A DNA stretch of 64,000 nt from Arthrobacter gengyunqii (lineage in GTDB: Bacteria > Actinomycetota > Actinomycetes > Actinomycetales > Micrococcaceae): positions 1,488,001-1,552,000 of the forward strand of contig NZ_CP095461.1 in the NCBI RefSeq assembly GCF_023022985.1, in the 5' to 3' direction. Position numbers and translations under genes: made by a program. The notes beneath the pieces are model-generated. The model saw only the letters and a list, made by a program, of their open reading frames with translations, searched no databases and was not told the DNA's origin. Of this stretch, positions 57,280 to 64,000 are shown piece by piece (position 1 is the stretch's first letter; every line of letters begins with the position of its first letter).

Positions 57280-57328
57280 GAGTGCACCACACAGCAGCAG
57301 CCGCGACAAGAGAGATAGGGTCGGGGCG
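57280..57328 (-). repeat. Shared promoter-region repeat, copy 2
   Basis: Counterpart of 55905-55951, with TTGTCG, a 17-nt spacer and TGCACT on the leftward strand, 54 nt before the flavodoxin start. The conserved parts include AAGAGAGA and CAGC. Confidence 0.6.
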
Positions 57329-57349
57329 GGCGATAACTAAGGCTGTGAG

Positions 57350-57445
57350 TTACGCGGCAGCCACAGCCGCCACGTGAAACTTCTTGCCGTTCACACGCTC
57401 GTGACGCAATTGCACCCCGGGTTGGATGTAAGGCGTCCGCCGGTG
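57350..57445 (-). pseudogene. fadB-like C-terminal remnant
   Basis: A leftward frame ending in TAA reads HRRTPYIQPGVQLRHERVNG, then KKFHVAAVAAA. The end of FadB in this window reads HLGGITPYLDRVGASERVNG, then KKFHAEKEPAQAAS. The TPY and ERVNGKKFH blocks coincide, and the DNA for VNGKKFH is nearly identical (about 20 of 22 bases). It has no start codon and lies right after the DUF4287 stop. I read it as the tail of a lost fadB paralogue or a local duplication; chance cannot be ruled out for so short a stretch. Confidence 0.4.
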
Positions 57446-57456
57446 CACCGCCGCCG

Positions 57457-57747
57457 CTATGCGGGCTTGGTCGCTTTGCCGTCAAGCCAGAGGAGCTCGG
57501 TCTCATCTCGGTGGGGGCCATCGGTCCCAACATACTTCGCTTCGATCTCCGGACCCTTCTTGATGACGTGGACCAGCGCCATGCCGTGACCGCGGCCCAA
57601 CCCGTAGTCTGTTTTGAGCCACTCCAGGATCTGCCCAGCCTTGATGTCGCTGTGGTCGAGTCCCTTTTGTTTCGCCACATCGAGCACCTGACGGGGAGTA
57701 AGCCCCGTCTTGTCCTCAATGGCGTCGAGGTACGCCTGGAATGACAT
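57457..57747 (-). CDS. DUF4287 domain protein
   Basis: A 96-residue protein matching DUF4287: SFQAYLDAIEDKTGLTPRQV, then a helix and GQILEWLKTDYGLGRGHGMA with ALVHVIKKGP. The family occurs alone or joined to other small domains and is of unknown function. ATG with GAAGGAGA 5-8 nt upstream. It is followed 12 nt later by the fadB-like remnant. Confidence 0.85.
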   Translation of the reverse strand: MSFQAYLDAIEDKTGLTPRQVLDVAKQKGLDHSDIKAGQILEWLKTDYGLGRGHGMALVHVIKKGPEIEAKYVGTDGPHRDETELLWLDGKATKPA

Positions 57748-57837
57748 CGGGTTCTCCTTCGACTGGATTCTGGGGCGTGCTGATTCCAGCGTAGGCGCGC
57801 TGCCCTTCTCGGGGCAGACCCGGGCATTAACGCATAA

Positions 57838-57859
57838 GCGCCGGACGGACCGGGTTAGG
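57838..57859 (-). repeat. Structured repeat, copy 2, 3' arm (left of the IS)
   Basis: This is the 3' end of the second structured element, cut off by the IS. It holds GCGCCGGACGGACCGG on the plus strand, the partner of the 5' stem at 59002-59017, followed by the target duplication GTTAGG. Confidence 0.7.
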
Positions 57860-58940
57860 TGTACCCGGCCATTAGGTTGGTAGCAGGCGGCTGATGGGTG
57901 GTTTGCCTCCGAGTGCGCTGTGGCGTCGTTCATTGTTGTAGTGCTCGAGCCATGGCGCAAGTGCCGCTGCCCGCTCGTCGTTGCTGGTGAAGATCCGTCG
58001 GTAGGCCCATTCGGTGGCCAGGGTGCGGTTCAGGCGCTCCACCTTGCCGTTCTGCCAGGGGCAGTGCGGTTTGATGAACTTCTGCGTGATGCCGTAGGCG
58101 GCGCAGAGATCACGCAGCGAGTAGCGGTAGGCCCAGGCGTTGTCGGTCATCAAGCGCTCGATCCGTGTGATGCCGTGTGAAGCGAAGTAGGTGATGGCCC
58201 GTTCCAGGAACCCCGCGCAGGTGTTTCCTTTCTCGTCGGGCAGGATCTCGCTGTAGGCCAGCCGGGAGTGATCATCGATCACGGAGTGGACGTAGTCGTA
58301 GCCGACTTTGATCTGCTTGCGCGCGTTCGTGGAGCCCATTTGCCGCCCGTGGGCCTTCCAGCCGCCGCCGTCGGGGATCTTGCCGAGCTTTTTGACGTCC
58401 ATGTGCACCAGCTCGCCGGGCGTTTCGCGCTCGTACCGCACGGCAGTGGCCTTCGATGAGCGGATCACCTCTCCGGTGATCGGGTCGCAGTCACGCAGGA
58501 AGGCCGTGCCATGGCGGCGAAGGATCCGGGATACCGTTCGCGCCGGGACGCCCAGCATCGGTCCGAGCACGTCGGGCCCGGCGCGATGCTCAGCGCGCGC
58601 GGAGAGGACCTTCTGCTCAGTGTCGGTGCTGGTGCGCGTTGGCATCGTGTGCGGCCGGGAGGATCGTGTGGCCAGCCCTGCTTCGCCTTCAGCGTCGTAG
58701 CGGTCGATCCAGGTCTTCACGCACTTGCGTGAGACACCCATAGCGGCCGCGATATGGGCCTGTTTCCAGCCAGACTGGTGGCGATGGACGATCAGCAGCC
58801 GGCCATAAACGGTCAAACGGGCATTACTGTGGGACACGAGAACCTCCGGGTTGGAGTGGGCCTTTGACAAGCCACATCCCATCCGGAGGTTCTCCTTCGT
58901 TCAACCAGACACGCCGTTACCAACGTCCTGGCCGGGTACA
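57860..58940. mobile_element. IS481-family insertion sequence, 1081 bp
   Basis: A complete element bounded by imperfect 25-bp terminal inverted repeats, TGTACCCGGCCATTAGGTTG... at the left and TGTACCCGGCCAGGACGTTG... at the right (21 of 25 matching). Both ends are flanked by a 6-bp direct repeat, GTTAGG (57854-57859 and 58941-58946), typical of a transposition target duplication. It carries one leftward transposase gene with all catalytic residues. Removing the element and one GTTAGG rebuilds the second structured repeat exactly as in copy 1, so this was a clean insertion. Confidence 0.92.
57872..58837 (-). CDS. IS481 family transposase
   Basis: A 321-residue DDE-type transposase. The N-terminal HTH (WKQAHIAAAMGVSRKCVKTW) precedes the rve integrase core with the acidic triad in VHMDVKKLG, LMTDNAWAYR and GKVERLNRTL, and the IS481-type ending NNERRHSALGGKPPISRL. 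The GTG at 58837 has GGAGG 6 nt upstream; the frame to 58882 lacks a site. The stop falls inside the left inverted repeat. No frameshift or internal stop was found, so the enzyme should be functional. Confidence 0.93.
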   Translation of the reverse strand: MSHSNARLTVYGRLLIVHRHQSGWKQAHIAAAMGVSRKCVKTWIDRYDAEGEAGLATRSSRPHTMPTRTSTDTEQKVLSARAEHRAGPDVLGPMLGVPARTVSRILRRHGTAFLRDCDPITGEVIRSSKATAVRYERETPGELVHMDVKKLGKIPDGGGWKAHGRQMGSTNARKQIKVGYDYVHSVIDDHSRLAYSEILPDEKGNTCAGFLERAITYFASHGITRIERLMTDNAWAYRYSLRDLCAAYGITQKFIKPHCPWQNGKVERLNRTLATEWAYRRIFTSNDERAAALAPWLEHYNNERRHSALGGKPPISRLLPT

Positions 58941-59017
58941 GTTAGGCGGCTTTAATAATCCTTGCGAGCTCTGCGAGTACAGGATTTTCGTTGCCGCCGT
59001 TCCGGTCCGCCCGGCGC
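58941..59017 (-). repeat. Structured repeat, copy 2, 5' arm and core (right of the IS)
   Basis: Starting 19 nt after the fadB stop and read leftward, this carries the 5' stem GCGCCGGGCGGACCGG, loop AAC, stem GGCGGC, loop AACGAA, stem AATCCT, apical CTC-GCA-GAG, stem AGGATT, loop ATTAAA, stem GCCGCC and TAAC. The outer 3' stem is on the far side of the IS at 57838-57853. When joined, 16 outer base pairs form (one G.T). Confidence 0.72.
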
Positions 59018-59036
59018 GGGCACTACAGCGAAAGAA

Positions 59037-61178
59037 TTAGGAAGCGGCCTGAGCCGGTTCCTTCTCCGCATGGAACTTCTTGCCGTTCACGCGTTCGGAC
59101 GCACCGACGCGGTCCAGGTACGGTGTGATTCCGCCCAGGTGCATCGGCCAGCCGGCGCCCAGGATCATGCACAGGTCGATGTCCTCGGGACCCGCCACCA
59201 CGCCTTCGTCCAGCATGCGGCCGATCTCATCCGCCAGGGCATCCTGTGTGCGCCGCAGGACCTCTTCGGAGGTGGACGGTGTGTTGCCGAAGGCCAGCAT
59301 CGCCAGCGTTTCGGCCGGAATGTACGGCTTTCCGTCCTCATCCTTCTGCCAGAGCGACTTGATGCCGGCGTCGATGATCTTCTGCGAGTTCTCCGACAGC
59401 CAGAACCGCTCGCCAAACGCTGCGTGCAGGGATTCCTGCACGTGCTGTCCCACCGGCAGGCCCACCAGGGCCAGCAGGGTGAACGGGGACATCGGCAGGC
59501 CCATGGGGCGCAGTGCGTTGTCCGCCGTCGCGGCGTCGGTTCCTTCGTCGAAGACGGCGGTGATTTCGCCGAACATGCGGCCCAGGATCCGGTTGACCAC
59601 AAACGCGGCGTCGTCCTTGACCAGCACGGCCGTCTTCTTCAGCGCCTTGGCCAGGACAAACGCAGTAGCCAGCACGGCGTCGTCGGTCTTGGGAGCACGC
59701 ACGATTTCCAGCAGCGGCATGACAGCCACCGGGTTGAAGAAGTGGAAGCCCACCACGCGCTCCGGGTGCTGCAGGTCAGCGGCCATCTCCGTCACGGACA
59801 GTGACGAGGTGTTGGTGGCCAGGATGCACTCGGGGGAGACCACGGCCTCCACCTCGGCGAACACCTGCTTCTTGACCGAGAGTTCCTCGAACACGGCCTC
59901 GATCACGAAGTCTGCATCCGAGAACGCTTCCTTGGAGACAGAGCCCGAGACCAGAGCCTTGGTGCGGTTGGCGGCATCGGGGGAGATGCGTCCCTTGGCC
60001 AGGAGCTTGTCCACCTCGGCATGCACGTAGCCCACGCCCTTGTCCACGCGTGCCTGGTCAATGTCCGTCATGACAACGGGCACCTTCAGCTGCCGTGCGA
60101 ACAGCAGCGCGAGCTGGCTGGCCATCAGGCCGGCACCCACCACGCCCACCTTGGAGACCGGACGGGCCAGCTTCTTGTCCGGAGCGCCGGCGGGGCGCTT
60201 GCCGCGCTTCTGGACCAGGTCCAGGAACGCGTACACGGTGGAGTGGAACTGTGGGGTCTGCATCAGTTCAGCCAGCGCTTCGCACTCGGCGTCGCGGGAC
60301 TGCTCGGCGGTCCAGTTCTTGCCGGCCTCCAGCAGGTCCAGCACCTTCGCGGGAGCCGGGGCTGCGTTGGAGGTACGGGCTTCCACCACGGCACGGCCGT
60401 GTGCGACGGCGGCGTCCCAGGCTTCGGGGGTGGCGGACGGATCCGCGGCGTTCGGCCGGGAGACGGTTTCTTCACCGGTGATGACGCGGGCGGCCCACGC
60501 CAGGGACTGCTCCACGAAGTCGGCCGGTTCAAACAGTGCATCGGCGATGCCAAGCTTGAACGCCGCCGGTCCGGAGAGGGTGCGGTTGTTGCTCAGGGGG
60601 TTCTCGATCATGACCTTGACGGCGTTTTCGGGTCCGATCAGGCGCGGCAGGATGTAAACGCCGCCCCAGCCCGGAACCAGGCCGATGAAGGCTTCCGGCA
60701 GGGCGAGTGCCCCGGCGCCGGTGGAGACGGTGCGGTACTGGGACTGCAGGGCAATTTCCAGCCCCCCGCCCAGCGCCACGCCGTTGATGAACGCGAAGCT
60801 GGGCACGCCCAGGGTGTGCAGCTTGCCGTAAACCTCGTGGCCCAGGCGGGCCATGGCCAGCCCGTCCTCGTAGGAAGCCAGCTTCTGGGTGGCGGACAGG
60901 TCTGCGCCGGCCACCAGGTAGTGCGGCTTGCCGGTGACGCCGACGCCGACAATTTCGCCCGCATCGGCGCGCGCCTTCAAGGAATCCAGGACTTCGCCCA
61001 GTTCCAGCAGGGTGTTGGGGCCCAGCGTGGTGGGGCGGGTGTGGTCGACATCGTTGTCCAGGGTGATCAGCGCAAAGGTGCCGGCGCCGCCGGGCAGTGC
61101 GATGTCCGAAACGTAGGAGTGGGTGACAACCTCGGTGGGAAAGAGGCCGGCCAGCCGCTGGTAATCGCTTGCAGTCAT
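59037..61178 (-). CDS. fadB: Fatty acid oxidation complex subunit alpha (enoyl-CoA hydratase/3-hydroxyacyl-CoA dehydrogenase)
   Basis: A 713-residue bifunctional enzyme of beta-oxidation. The N-terminal crotonase half has the oxyanion-type block VPSFAFINGVALGGGLEIAL and catalytic LPEAFIGLVPGWGG. The C-terminal 3-hydroxyacyl-CoA dehydrogenase half has the NAD motif VGVVGAGLMASQLA, the conserved TNTSSLSVTEM, and HFFNPVAVMPLLEIV. It pairs with FadA to shorten acyl-CoA. Start ATG overlaps the fadA stop by one base (TAATG). A structured repeat follows its stop; a fadB-like tail remnant lies 1.6 kb away. Confidence 0.96.
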   Translation of the reverse strand: MTASDYQRLAGLFPTEVVTHSYVSDIALPGGAGTFALITLDNDVDHTRPTTLGPNTLLELGEVLDSLKARADAGEIVGVGVTGKPHYLVAGADLSATQKLASYEDGLAMARLGHEVYGKLHTLGVPSFAFINGVALGGGLEIALQSQYRTVSTGAGALALPEAFIGLVPGWGGVYILPRLIGPENAVKVMIENPLSNNRTLSGPAAFKLGIADALFEPADFVEQSLAWAARVITGEETVSRPNAADPSATPEAWDAAVAHGRAVVEARTSNAAPAPAKVLDLLEAGKNWTAEQSRDAECEALAELMQTPQFHSTVYAFLDLVQKRGKRPAGAPDKKLARPVSKVGVVGAGLMASQLALLFARQLKVPVVMTDIDQARVDKGVGYVHAEVDKLLAKGRISPDAANRTKALVSGSVSKEAFSDADFVIEAVFEELSVKKQVFAEVEAVVSPECILATNTSSLSVTEMAADLQHPERVVGFHFFNPVAVMPLLEIVRAPKTDDAVLATAFVLAKALKKTAVLVKDDAAFVVNRILGRMFGEITAVFDEGTDAATADNALRPMGLPMSPFTLLALVGLPVGQHVQESLHAAFGERFWLSENSQKIIDAGIKSLWQKDEDGKPYIPAETLAMLAFGNTPSTSEEVLRRTQDALADEIGRMLDEGVVAGPEDIDLCMILGAGWPMHLGGITPYLDRVGASERVNGKKFHAEKEPAQAAS

Positions 61179-62425
61179 TACTTTGTGGCCTCCGTGGACT
61201 CGGTGTCGGTGTTGTAGTCGGGATGGTTCGGGTTTTCCCAGATGATGGTCGCGCCCATGCCCAGGCCAATGCACATGGTGGTCATGCCGTAGCGCACGGT
61301 GGGATCTTCTTCGAACTGGCGGGCCAGCTGGTTCATCAGGCGCACGCCGGAGGAGGCCAGCGGGTGCCCGACGGCGATGGCGCCGCCGTAGCGGTTGACC
61401 CGGGGGTCGTCGTCGGCAATGCCGTAGAAGTCCAGGAAGGAGAGCACCTGGACGGCGAAGGCCTCGTTGATCTCGAACAGTCCGATGTCCTCGATGGACA
61501 AACCGGTCTGCTTCAGGACCTTCTCGGTGGCCGGTACGGGGCCGTAGCCCATGACCTCCGGTTCGACGCCGGCGAAGGCGTAGCCCACGAGGCGCATCTT
61601 GACCGGCAGGCCGAGTTCCTCGGCGGCGTCGGCGGAAGCGAGCAGCGCGGTGGTGGCGCCGTCGTTCAGGCCCGAGGCATTGCCGGCGGTGACGCGTCCG
61701 TGGGCGCGGAAGGGGGTGCGCAGCTCGGCGAGGTCCTCAACCGTGGTTCCGGGACGGGGTCCTTCATCCACGGTGTTCAGCGTCCAGCCCGTGCCGGGCT
61801 TCTTGGAGGCGACCGGCACCAGGTCCGGCTGGATCTGGTTGTTGGCGTAGGCCTTGGCGAGCCGTTCCTGGCTGGCGGCGGCGTACGCGTCGGTGCGTTC
61901 CTTGGTGATGTCCGGGAAGCGGTCGTGCAGGTTCTCGGCGGTGTTGCCCATGTTCAGGGCGGCCGGGTCCACGATCCGTTCGGTGACGAAGCGCGGGTTG
62001 GGATCCGCATCCTTGCCCATCGGGTGGTTGCCCATGTGCTCCACGCCGCCGGCGATGACGACGTCGTACGCGCCGAAGCCGATGCCCGAGGCCGTGGTGG
62101 TCACAGCCGTCATGGCACCCGCGCACATGCGGTCAATAGCGAATCCGGGGACGGACTGCGGCAGTCCCGCGAGCAGCGCGGCGGTGCGGCCGATGGTCAG
62201 GCCCTGGTCACCGGTCTGCGTGGTGGCGGCGATGGCCACCTCATCAATGCGTTCCGGAGGAAGCGAGGGGTTGCGGCGCATCAGTTCGCGGATGCACTTG
62301 ACCACCAGGTCGTCGGCGCGCATTCCCGCGTACATGCCTTTTTCGCCGGCTTTTCCGAACGGGGTGCGTACTCCGTCAACGAAAACTACGTCCCTGATCT
62401 GCCGTGCTCGGCTTTGTGGGCTCAC
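61178..62425 (-). CDS. fadA: Acetyl-CoA acyltransferase (3-ketoacyl-CoA thiolase)
   Basis: The 415-residue thiolase releases acetyl-CoA in the last beta-oxidation step. Catalytic C101 is in DRMCAGAMTAV, the His in AVGHPLASSG, and the second Cys in TTMCIGLGMGA; NEAFAVQVL is also typical. The GTG at 62425 has GAGGAG 6 nt upstream and is preferred to the TTG at 62431. It heads the fadA-fadB operon, whose promoter carries a perfect palindrome. Confidence 0.96.
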   Translation of the reverse strand: MSPQSRARQIRDVVFVDGVRTPFGKAGEKGMYAGMRADDLVVKCIRELMRRNPSLPPERIDEVAIAATTQTGDQGLTIGRTAALLAGLPQSVPGFAIDRMCAGAMTAVTTTASGIGFGAYDVVIAGGVEHMGNHPMGKDADPNPRFVTERIVDPAALNMGNTAENLHDRFPDITKERTDAYAAASQERLAKAYANNQIQPDLVPVASKKPGTGWTLNTVDEGPRPGTTVEDLAELRTPFRAHGRVTAGNASGLNDGATTALLASADAAEELGLPVKMRLVGYAFAGVEPEVMGYGPVPATEKVLKQTGLSIEDIGLFEINEAFAVQVLSFLDFYGIADDDPRVNRYGGAIAVGHPLASSGVRLMNQLARQFEEDPTVRYGMTTMCIGLGMGATIIWENPNHPDYNTDTESTEATK

Positions 62426-62472
62426 GTGCAACTCCTCTTTGAGATATGAAACGGAACACTGTCCGGTGACCG

Positions 62473-62501
62473 ATGTTACTCGTCAGTAACATAGCCTGCA
62501 A
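62473..62501 (-). promoter_or_regulatory. fadAB promoter with palindromic operator
   Basis: Leftward: -35 TTGCAG (62496-62501), 17-nt spacer, -10 TAACAT (62473-62478). The palindrome ATGTTACT-CGTC-AGTAACAT (8-bp arms, 62473-62492) covers the -10 and most of the spacer, 48 nt before fadA. A TetR-type fatty-acid regulator is the likely binder; its gene is not in the window. Confidence 0.7.
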
Positions 62502-62721
62502 CCACCATCCCGTCGACACTACCGACATACCGGCGGCCGGCGTAACGGATGTCCTTGCCGCACCGAAATGTCCTCATCTGTAAGCGATCGGTTGCCGGCT
62601 CAGCATTCGTCCAGACTTTTCACGTATTATCGTCGGACTATGGATGACCCTCCCTCACATAAACCCTTGCCCCTCCACGCTCTGACCGGACTTCCGGCCA
62701 CAACCAGAGAGGGGCGCCCCA

Positions 62722-64000
62722 ATGTATGAGCTGATCATGCTCGCGGTTGGCCTCGTTCTTACGGTCGGCACCGGGTTGTTCGTTGCCTCGGAATTTTCGC
62801 TGGTCAATCTTGACCGCAATGACCTGGAGGCACGGCAGGCACAGGGCGAAAAACGCCTCGGCCCCACCATCAACGCCCTCAAGATCACGTCGACGCACCT
62901 CTCGAGTGCGCAGCTGGGCATCACGCTCACCACGCTGTTGACGGGCTACACCTTTGAACCGGCCATCAGCTCCCTGCTGCGTGAGCCGATGCTGGCGGTC
63001 GGAATACCGGAAGCAGTTGTCGGCGGAGCAGGTGCCGTTATCGGCATCTTCCTGGCCACGGTGTTCTCGATGATTATCGGCGAACTCGTGCCCAAGAACT
63101 TCGCTCTGGCCCTTCCGCTGGCGACCGCCAAGGTGGTTATTCCGTTCCAGACCCTGTTCACCACGGTGTTCAAGCCTGTCATTCTGCTGTTCAACAACAC
63201 CGCCAACGCGATCATCCGGTCCTTCGGCATTGAGCCCAAGGAAGAGCTTTCCGGTGCCCGGAGCGCCGAGGAACTGAGCTCCCTGGTCCGCCGCTCCGCG
63301 CTGGAAGGCGTCCTGGACCTGGACCATGCACAGCTGCTCAGCCGCACCCTGCGGTTCTCGGACCACACGGCGGCCGACGTCATGACTCCCCGGGTCCGGA
63401 TGCGTTCGGTCGCAGCAACCGACACGGCCGAACAGGTCATCGAGGCAGCCGTTTCCACCGGTTACTCCCGGTTCCCGGTGATCGGCCGCGACTCGGACGA
63501 CATCCTGGGCGTGCTGCACGTCAAGCAGGCCTTCGCCGTCGCGCTTCCCGAACGCAGCGGCATCACCGCCGGAGACCTCATGGTTGAAGCCCTCCGGGTG
63601 CCCGAATCCATGGGCGTGGACTCCCTCCTCGGGCTGCTGCGCCAGCAGGGCCTGCAGGTGGCGGTGGTCTCCGACGAGCACGGCGGAACCGCCGGCATCG
63701 TGACCCTGGAAGACCTCGTTGAGGAAATAGTCGGCGAACTGGAAGATGAACATGACCGCGCCCGCGTCGGCGTCGTCCGCTCCGGCCGCTCGCTCACCTT
63801 CGACGCGTCGCTGCGCCCGGACGAGCTGCGGGACCGCACCGGCGTCGTCGTGCCCGACGGCGAGGAATACGACACGCTCGCCGGCTTTGTCACCGACCGT
63901 CTGGACCGGATTCCGGAACTCGGCGACGAGGTAGCGCTCAAGAACGGTGTCCTGCGCGTGGAACGCGTGGTCGGAACCCATGTGGAGCGCCTGCGCTTCA
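62722..64000 (+). CDS. CNNM/HlyC-CorC family membrane protein, 3' end beyond the window
   Basis: The N-terminal 426 codons of a protein of the hemolysin C/CorC (CNNM) family. A DUF21 membrane domain with about four helices (LVLTVGTGLFVASEFSLVNL, TTLLTGYTFEP, ATVFSMIIGELVPKNFALAL) is followed by a CBS pair (VMTPRVRMRSVAATDTAEQV, SRFPVIGRDSDDILGVLHVK, GIVTLEDLVEEIVGEL) and the start of a CorC_HlyC transporter-associated domain. Such proteins are linked to Mg2+ or Co2+ homeostasis. GAGAGG precedes the ATG by about 9 nt. Two such genes commonly occur in tandem; the next is outside the window. Confidence 0.92.
   Translation, partial: MYELIMLAVGLVLTVGTGLFVASEFSLVNLDRNDLEARQAQGEKRLGPTINALKITSTHLSSAQLGITLTTLLTGYTFEPAISSLLREPMLAVGIPEAVVGGAGAVIGIFLATVFSMIIGELVPKNFALALPLATAKVVIPFQTLFTTVFKPVILLFNNTANAIIRSFGIEPKEELSGARSAEELSSLVRRSALEGVLDLDHAQLLSRTLRFSDHTAADVMTPRVRMRSVAATDTAEQVIEAAVSTGYSRFPVIGRDSDDILGVLHVKQAFAVALPERSGITAGDLMVEALRVPESMGVDSLLGLLRQQGLQVAVVSDEHGGTAGIVTLEDLVEEIVGELEDEHDRARVGVVRSGRSLTFDASLRPDELRDRTGVVVPDGEEYDTLAGFVTDRLDRIPELGDEVALKNGVLRVERVVGTHVERLRF

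Overview
The window is about 64 kb of high-GC chromosome from an actinobacterium, most likely Arthrobacter or a close relative in the Micrococcaceae. The evidence is the codon use, a run of families typical of actinobacteria (PAC2, DUF4192, SepH, DUF4193, DUF3093, DUF3710, DUF3159, DUF5998, DUF7455), a fused CydDC transporter, and a second type II topoisomerase (ParE/ParC) encoded near the primary sigma factor. No tRNA, rRNA, CRISPR array or prophage module was seen.

Layout. 1-8.7 kb: start of a leftward aminopeptidase gene, then PAC2, an MFS exporter, DUF4192, the primary sigma factor SigA, a small DUF7455 protein and ParE. 8.7-16.5 kb: a leftward BlaI repressor/M56 sensor-protease pair diverging from cydA-cydB-cydDC (cytochrome bd oxidase and its assembly transporter); matching dyads lie between the two operons. 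16.5-22.8 kb: accessory metabolism and regulation (tandem GNAT, DtxR/MntR-type regulator with an unknown partner, a TetR-controlled zinc alcohol dehydrogenase, SRPBCC, unknown, VOC). 22.8-26.1 kb: copper operon csoR-copZ-copA with CsoR-type dyads. 26.1-29 kb: an intergenic repeat cluster and ParC. 29-34.6 kb: a GNAT/acyl-CoA-ligase fusion, DUF5998, a phosphodiesterase-like enzyme and thymidine kinase. 34.6-39.4 kb: an accessory island with a nitrate/sulfonate/taurine-type ABC importer and an IclR regulator, wedged between tdk and sepH. 39.4-53.5 kb: conserved housekeeping block (sepH, DUF4193, DUF3093, dut, DUF3710, OB-fold, DUF3159, two TrkA-type K+ gating subunits, RNA methyltransferase, aconitase, dxs, NmrA-like). 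53.6-59 kb: small accessory genes with repeated DNA and an intact IS481-family element. 59-64 kb: fadB-fadA beta-oxidation operon behind a palindromic operator, and the start of a CNNM/HlyC membrane protein.

Most notable. (1) A roughly 90-nt structured repeat lies just downstream of two unrelated stop codons. Its helices differ by compensatory changes and its internal loops are invariant. An IS481 element with a 6-bp target duplication splits the second copy. (2) BlaI-like dyads in the blaI-cydA intergenic region suggest that a BlaI/M56 pair controls cytochrome bd oxidase. (3) At least eight genes have a TAnnnT hexamer 6-7 nt before the start codon, the arrangement expected for leaderless transcripts. 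(4) Accessory curiosities include a fadB-like tail remnant, a duplicated promoter segment, a small protein resembling a primase-type winged helix, and an FPASD-type acidic insertion in aconitase.

All functional calls come from reading motifs and context; no database search was run.
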